From Candidatus Rokuibacteriota bacterium (GTDB lineage: Bacteria > Methylomirabilota > Methylomirabilia > Rokubacteriales > CSP1-6), in the NCBI GenBank assembly GCA_016866775.1, contig VGLJ01000033.1, forward strand, positions 1-51,588: a stretch of DNA of 51,588 nucleotides, in the 5' to 3' direction. Below, in pieces: positions 49,794-51,588 of the stretch; the stretch's first letter is position 1, and every line of letters starts with the position of its first letter. The notes beneath the pieces were generated by a model, which was not told the DNA's origin, did not search any database, and worked only from the letters and a program-made list of their open reading frames with translations. Made by a program: the position numbers and the translations under genes.

Positions 49794-50864
49794 ATGGCTG
49801 AGATCACCCCGCGCGATCGCGTCGTCGCCGCCTACAAGGGCCAGTTCGCCGATCGCGTGCCCGCCTATCCGATCGCCGGGTCGTTCGCGGGCTGCCTCGA
49901 CGGCCTGTCGATCGAGGAGTACTGCACGGACGCGAAGAAGGCCGTGAAGGCGATGCTGAACTACTACGAGCGCTATCAGCCGGACATCATGATCGCGTTC
50001 AACGACCTCGCAAAGGAAGCGGAAGCGATCGGCTGTCACGTGAAGTATTCCGACTACGTGGTGCCGTCGATCGACCAGCACGTGCTCCAGGACGACAAGG
50101 GCAAGCTCGCGACGCTCGAGATCCCCGATCCGTACAAGGCGGGCCGGCTGCCGGCGTTCCTCGAGCAGTGCTCGGCGCTCTCGGCGGCGAAGTTCCCGAG
50201 CGCGCTCGGCGCGGTGCTCGTCGGGCCGTGGACGATCGCGATGCTGATGCGCAACCCCGAGATCATGTGCCTCGACACGATCGACGACCCGGCGTTCGTG
50301 CACGACCTCATGCGCTTCGCCACCGAGTACGCGAAGCAGTTCGGCGAGGCCGTGCTGAAGACGCGGATCGGCTTGAGCTACACCGATCCGACCGCGTCGT
50401 GCTCGCTCGTGGGCCCGGACACGTACCGCGCGTTCATCAAGCCGTATCACCAGGCGCTCGTCGACCACTTCAAGGCGAAGAAGGTCGGCGTCACGATCCA
50501 CATCTGCGGGACGACGCACCAGATCCACGAGGATCTCGTCGACGTCGGCTTCAACGCGATCACCATCGACCTCGACCAGCAGGCGGATCCCGCGCTGAAG
50601 GTCGACCAGCTCGACAAGCTGGTCACGCTGGGCAACCAGCGCGGCGTCGTCGGCATCGGCAACGTCGACGTCACCATCTTCGAGCGCGCGAGCCAGGCGG
50701 AGATCGAATCCGAGGTGAAGCGGTGCATCGACACCGTGGGCGGGCGCTCCCGCTTCGTGCTCTCGACGTCGTGCGAGCTGCCGCCGCGCGCCAACCCGGA
50801 TTGCGTGAAGTGGTTCATGGACTGCGCGCGCGACTACGGCCGCTACGACCGCATCCTGGGCTAA
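49794..50864 (+). CDS. Uroporphyrinogen decarboxylase-family methyltransferase (MtaA/CmuA-like)
   Basis: 356 residues from ATG 49794 with AGGAGG. The barrel begins TPRDRVVAAYKGQFADRVPAYP as in the UroD family. Zinc ligands of the methyltransferase branch are visible: H236-I-C238 (IHICGTT) and C327 (TSCELPP). This fits methylcobamide:CoM/tetrahydrofolate-type methyl transfer or another thiol transfer rather than haem synthesis. No corrinoid protein gene is nearby. Paired with the LLM oxidoreductase. Confidence 0.9.
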   Translation: MAEITPRDRVVAAYKGQFADRVPAYPIAGSFAGCLDGLSIEEYCTDAKKAVKAMLNYYERYQPDIMIAFNDLAKEAEAIGCHVKYSDYVVPSIDQHVLQDDKGKLATLEIPDPYKAGRLPAFLEQCSALSAAKFPSALGAVLVGPWTIAMLMRNPEIMCLDTIDDPAFVHDLMRFATEYAKQFGEAVLKTRIGLSYTDPTASCSLVGPDTYRAFIKPYHQALVDHFKAKKVGVTIHICGTTHQIHEDLVDVGFNAITIDLDQQADPALKVDQLDKLVTLGNQRGVVGIGNVDVTIFERASQAEIESEVKRCIDTVGGRSRFVLSTSCELPPRANPDCVKWFMDCARDYGRYDRILG

Positions 50865-50886
50865 ATCCCGCGCCGCTCGAGGCCGA

Positions 50887-50892
50887 TACTCT
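50887..50892 (+). promoter_or_regulatory. Putative -10 element (TACTCT)
   Basis: TACTCT, 9 nt before ATG 50902; no ribosome binding site in between. It fits the TANNNT pattern found at other starts here. Confidence 0.35.
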
Positions 50893-50901
50893 CGACGAGC
50901 C

Positions 50902-51588
50902 ATGGCCAACGCACTCGTCGAGGTGCTCGCGCGCGCCAGTCGTGGTCAAGCCAGCTTCCGCGAGCTCGCCGCCGCCCTGAACGCGCACGACACGTTGTGG
51001 GGGATCCCGAGCCTGCAGCAGGTGCAGGAGCTGCTCGCGGCCGCGAAGACTCCGGGCGGGCGTGCCGGCGCCGTCGCGTTCAACGGCATCAGAACCGCCG
51101 ACGGAGAGTTCGGCGGCCTCCTGTTCACCGACGACGACCGCGCCGCGGCGTACGGCCGATCGAACGGCCTGGCCGACGCCGAGGGCGGCGTGCCCGTCGC
51201 CAGCGTCCCGCCACTGGCCGGCATCGTTCGCTGTCTCGTGCACAGCTGGGACGGTCTCGTGCTGGACGCCGGGACCGACCACGCCGTGAGCCTCGAGCTG
51301 TCGTCCGTGAAGCGGCTCCACGCGAGCATGACCCGCGAGGCGTTCGCGCGCCGGCCGGAGCTCCACGTCGTCCTTCATCTGGGGCGCCCGCTCGTTCAGT
51401 CCGAAGGAGAGTCCCGGTACGCCTTCGTCTACGAGGCGGCGGAGACCGCGGCGGCCGGCATCGCGCAGCAGCCGGCCGGCGTCACCGCGGCCCCGCGGCC
51501 CACCGGTGCGCTGCTCGAAGAGTTCCTCGCCGCCGGCGTCACCCGGCTCGTGGTCGATCCGAAGCTCCCATTGCAGCGGACGTACGAT
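50902..51588 (+). CDS. SseB-like domain protein, 3' partial
   Basis: 229 codons from ATG 50902 with no stop before the window ends. The part RTADGEFGGLLFTDDDRAAAYGRS, followed by ASVPPLAGIVRCLVHSW and DGLVLDAGTDHAVSLELSSV, resembles the SseB N-terminal domain (enhanced serine sensitivity family). A hydrophilic linker and a second region (ALLEEFLAAGVTRLVVDP) follow. No signal peptide. SseB-type proteins are often of unclear function, some linked to type VII or III secretion. Domain call is by eye. Confidence 0.6.
   Translation, partial: MANALVEVLARASRGQASFRELAAALNAHDTLWGIPSLQQVQELLAAAKTPGGRAGAVAFNGIRTADGEFGGLLFTDDDRAAAYGRSNGLADAEGGVPVASVPPLAGIVRCLVHSWDGLVLDAGTDHAVSLELSSVKRLHASMTREAFARRPELHVVLHLGRPLVQSEGESRYAFVYEAAETAAAGIAQQPAGVTAAPRPTGALLEEFLAAGVTRLVVDPKLPLQRTYD

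Overview
The window is a very GC-rich (by eye near 70%), gene-dense bacterial chromosome segment with about 50 protein-coding genes and no RNA genes, CRISPR or insertion sequences that I can see. TonB with a TonB-dependent receptor, a beta-barrel porin, periplasmic binding proteins and a heptosyltransferase-type enzyme point to a diderm (Gram-negative) cell. CaiB/BaiF CoA-transferase, MmgE/PrpD, LLM flavin oxidoreductase, an MtaA-like methyltransferase, many GTG/TTG starts and 4-bp start/stop overlaps suggest an uncultured, metabolically versatile soil or subsurface lineage. A Rokubacteria/Methylomirabilota-like origin is possible, but that is a guess from gene content.

Layout. 1-6.9 kb: the end of a molybdenum hydroxylase large subunit, a hybrid histidine kinase, a small exported DUF4864-like protein, and a second sensor kinase cut off after its phosphoacceptor helix and joined directly to a LysE exporter lacking its N-terminus. 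6.9-12.1 kb: CaiB/BaiF transferase and MmgE/PrpD (coupled), a cyclic amidohydrolase and an NMT1-like binding protein. 12.3-19.4 kb: ribosome-hibernation-like protein and zinc-ribbon protein, an EEP-family hydrolase, an AtzG-like small subunit coupled to an amidase, a 2OG-Fe(II) oxygenase, an MBL-fold lactonase-like hydrolase divergent from an acyl-CoA dehydrogenase, and an MFS transporter with a PAP2 phosphatase.

20-37.8 kb is the most interesting part: about 18 kb of minus-strand genes for metal handling. The downstream half (20.0-28.2 kb) is a zinc/manganese-type module: two ZnuA-like binding proteins and two ZnuB-like permeases with only one ZnuC ATPase, a Fur-family regulator, a NicO/RcnA-type transporter, an in-frame ZnuB-DUF1007 fusion, a porin and a small exported His-containing protein. 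The upstream half (28.2-37.8 kb) is a copper/iron-type envelope module: CopC, a small membrane protein, a cytochrome c-Tp34/P19 fusion with His-rich segments, a BNR-propeller protein, a TonB-dependent receptor, TonB, a membrane protein, a YVTN propeller, a CusF-like protein and a CopD-cytochrome c-redoxin fusion. I infer a combined outer-membrane, periplasmic and inner-membrane metal acquisition and redox system.

38-42.5 kb: a HAD hydrolase, a strong bidirectional hairpin terminator, and an FbpABC-type iron(III) ABC importer. 42.5-51.6 kb: phosphoglucomutase/phosphomannomutase, an alpha/beta hydrolase, a carboxymuconolactone decarboxylase-like protein, an inositol monophosphatase-like protein and a GT9 glycosyltransferase in one plus-strand run, an enolase-superfamily enzyme beside a frameshifted gene remnant, an LLM oxidoreductase, an MtaA-like methyltransferase and a partial SseB-like protein.

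Two window-wide signals stand out. Many genes at the head of a transcription unit carry a TANNNT -10-like hexamer only 5-11 nt before the start codon, which predicts leaderless or near-leaderless mRNAs. Three genes (tonB, the FbpB-like permease and the IMPase-like gene) have coding sequence reaching upstream of any well-placed ATG, GTG or TTG.
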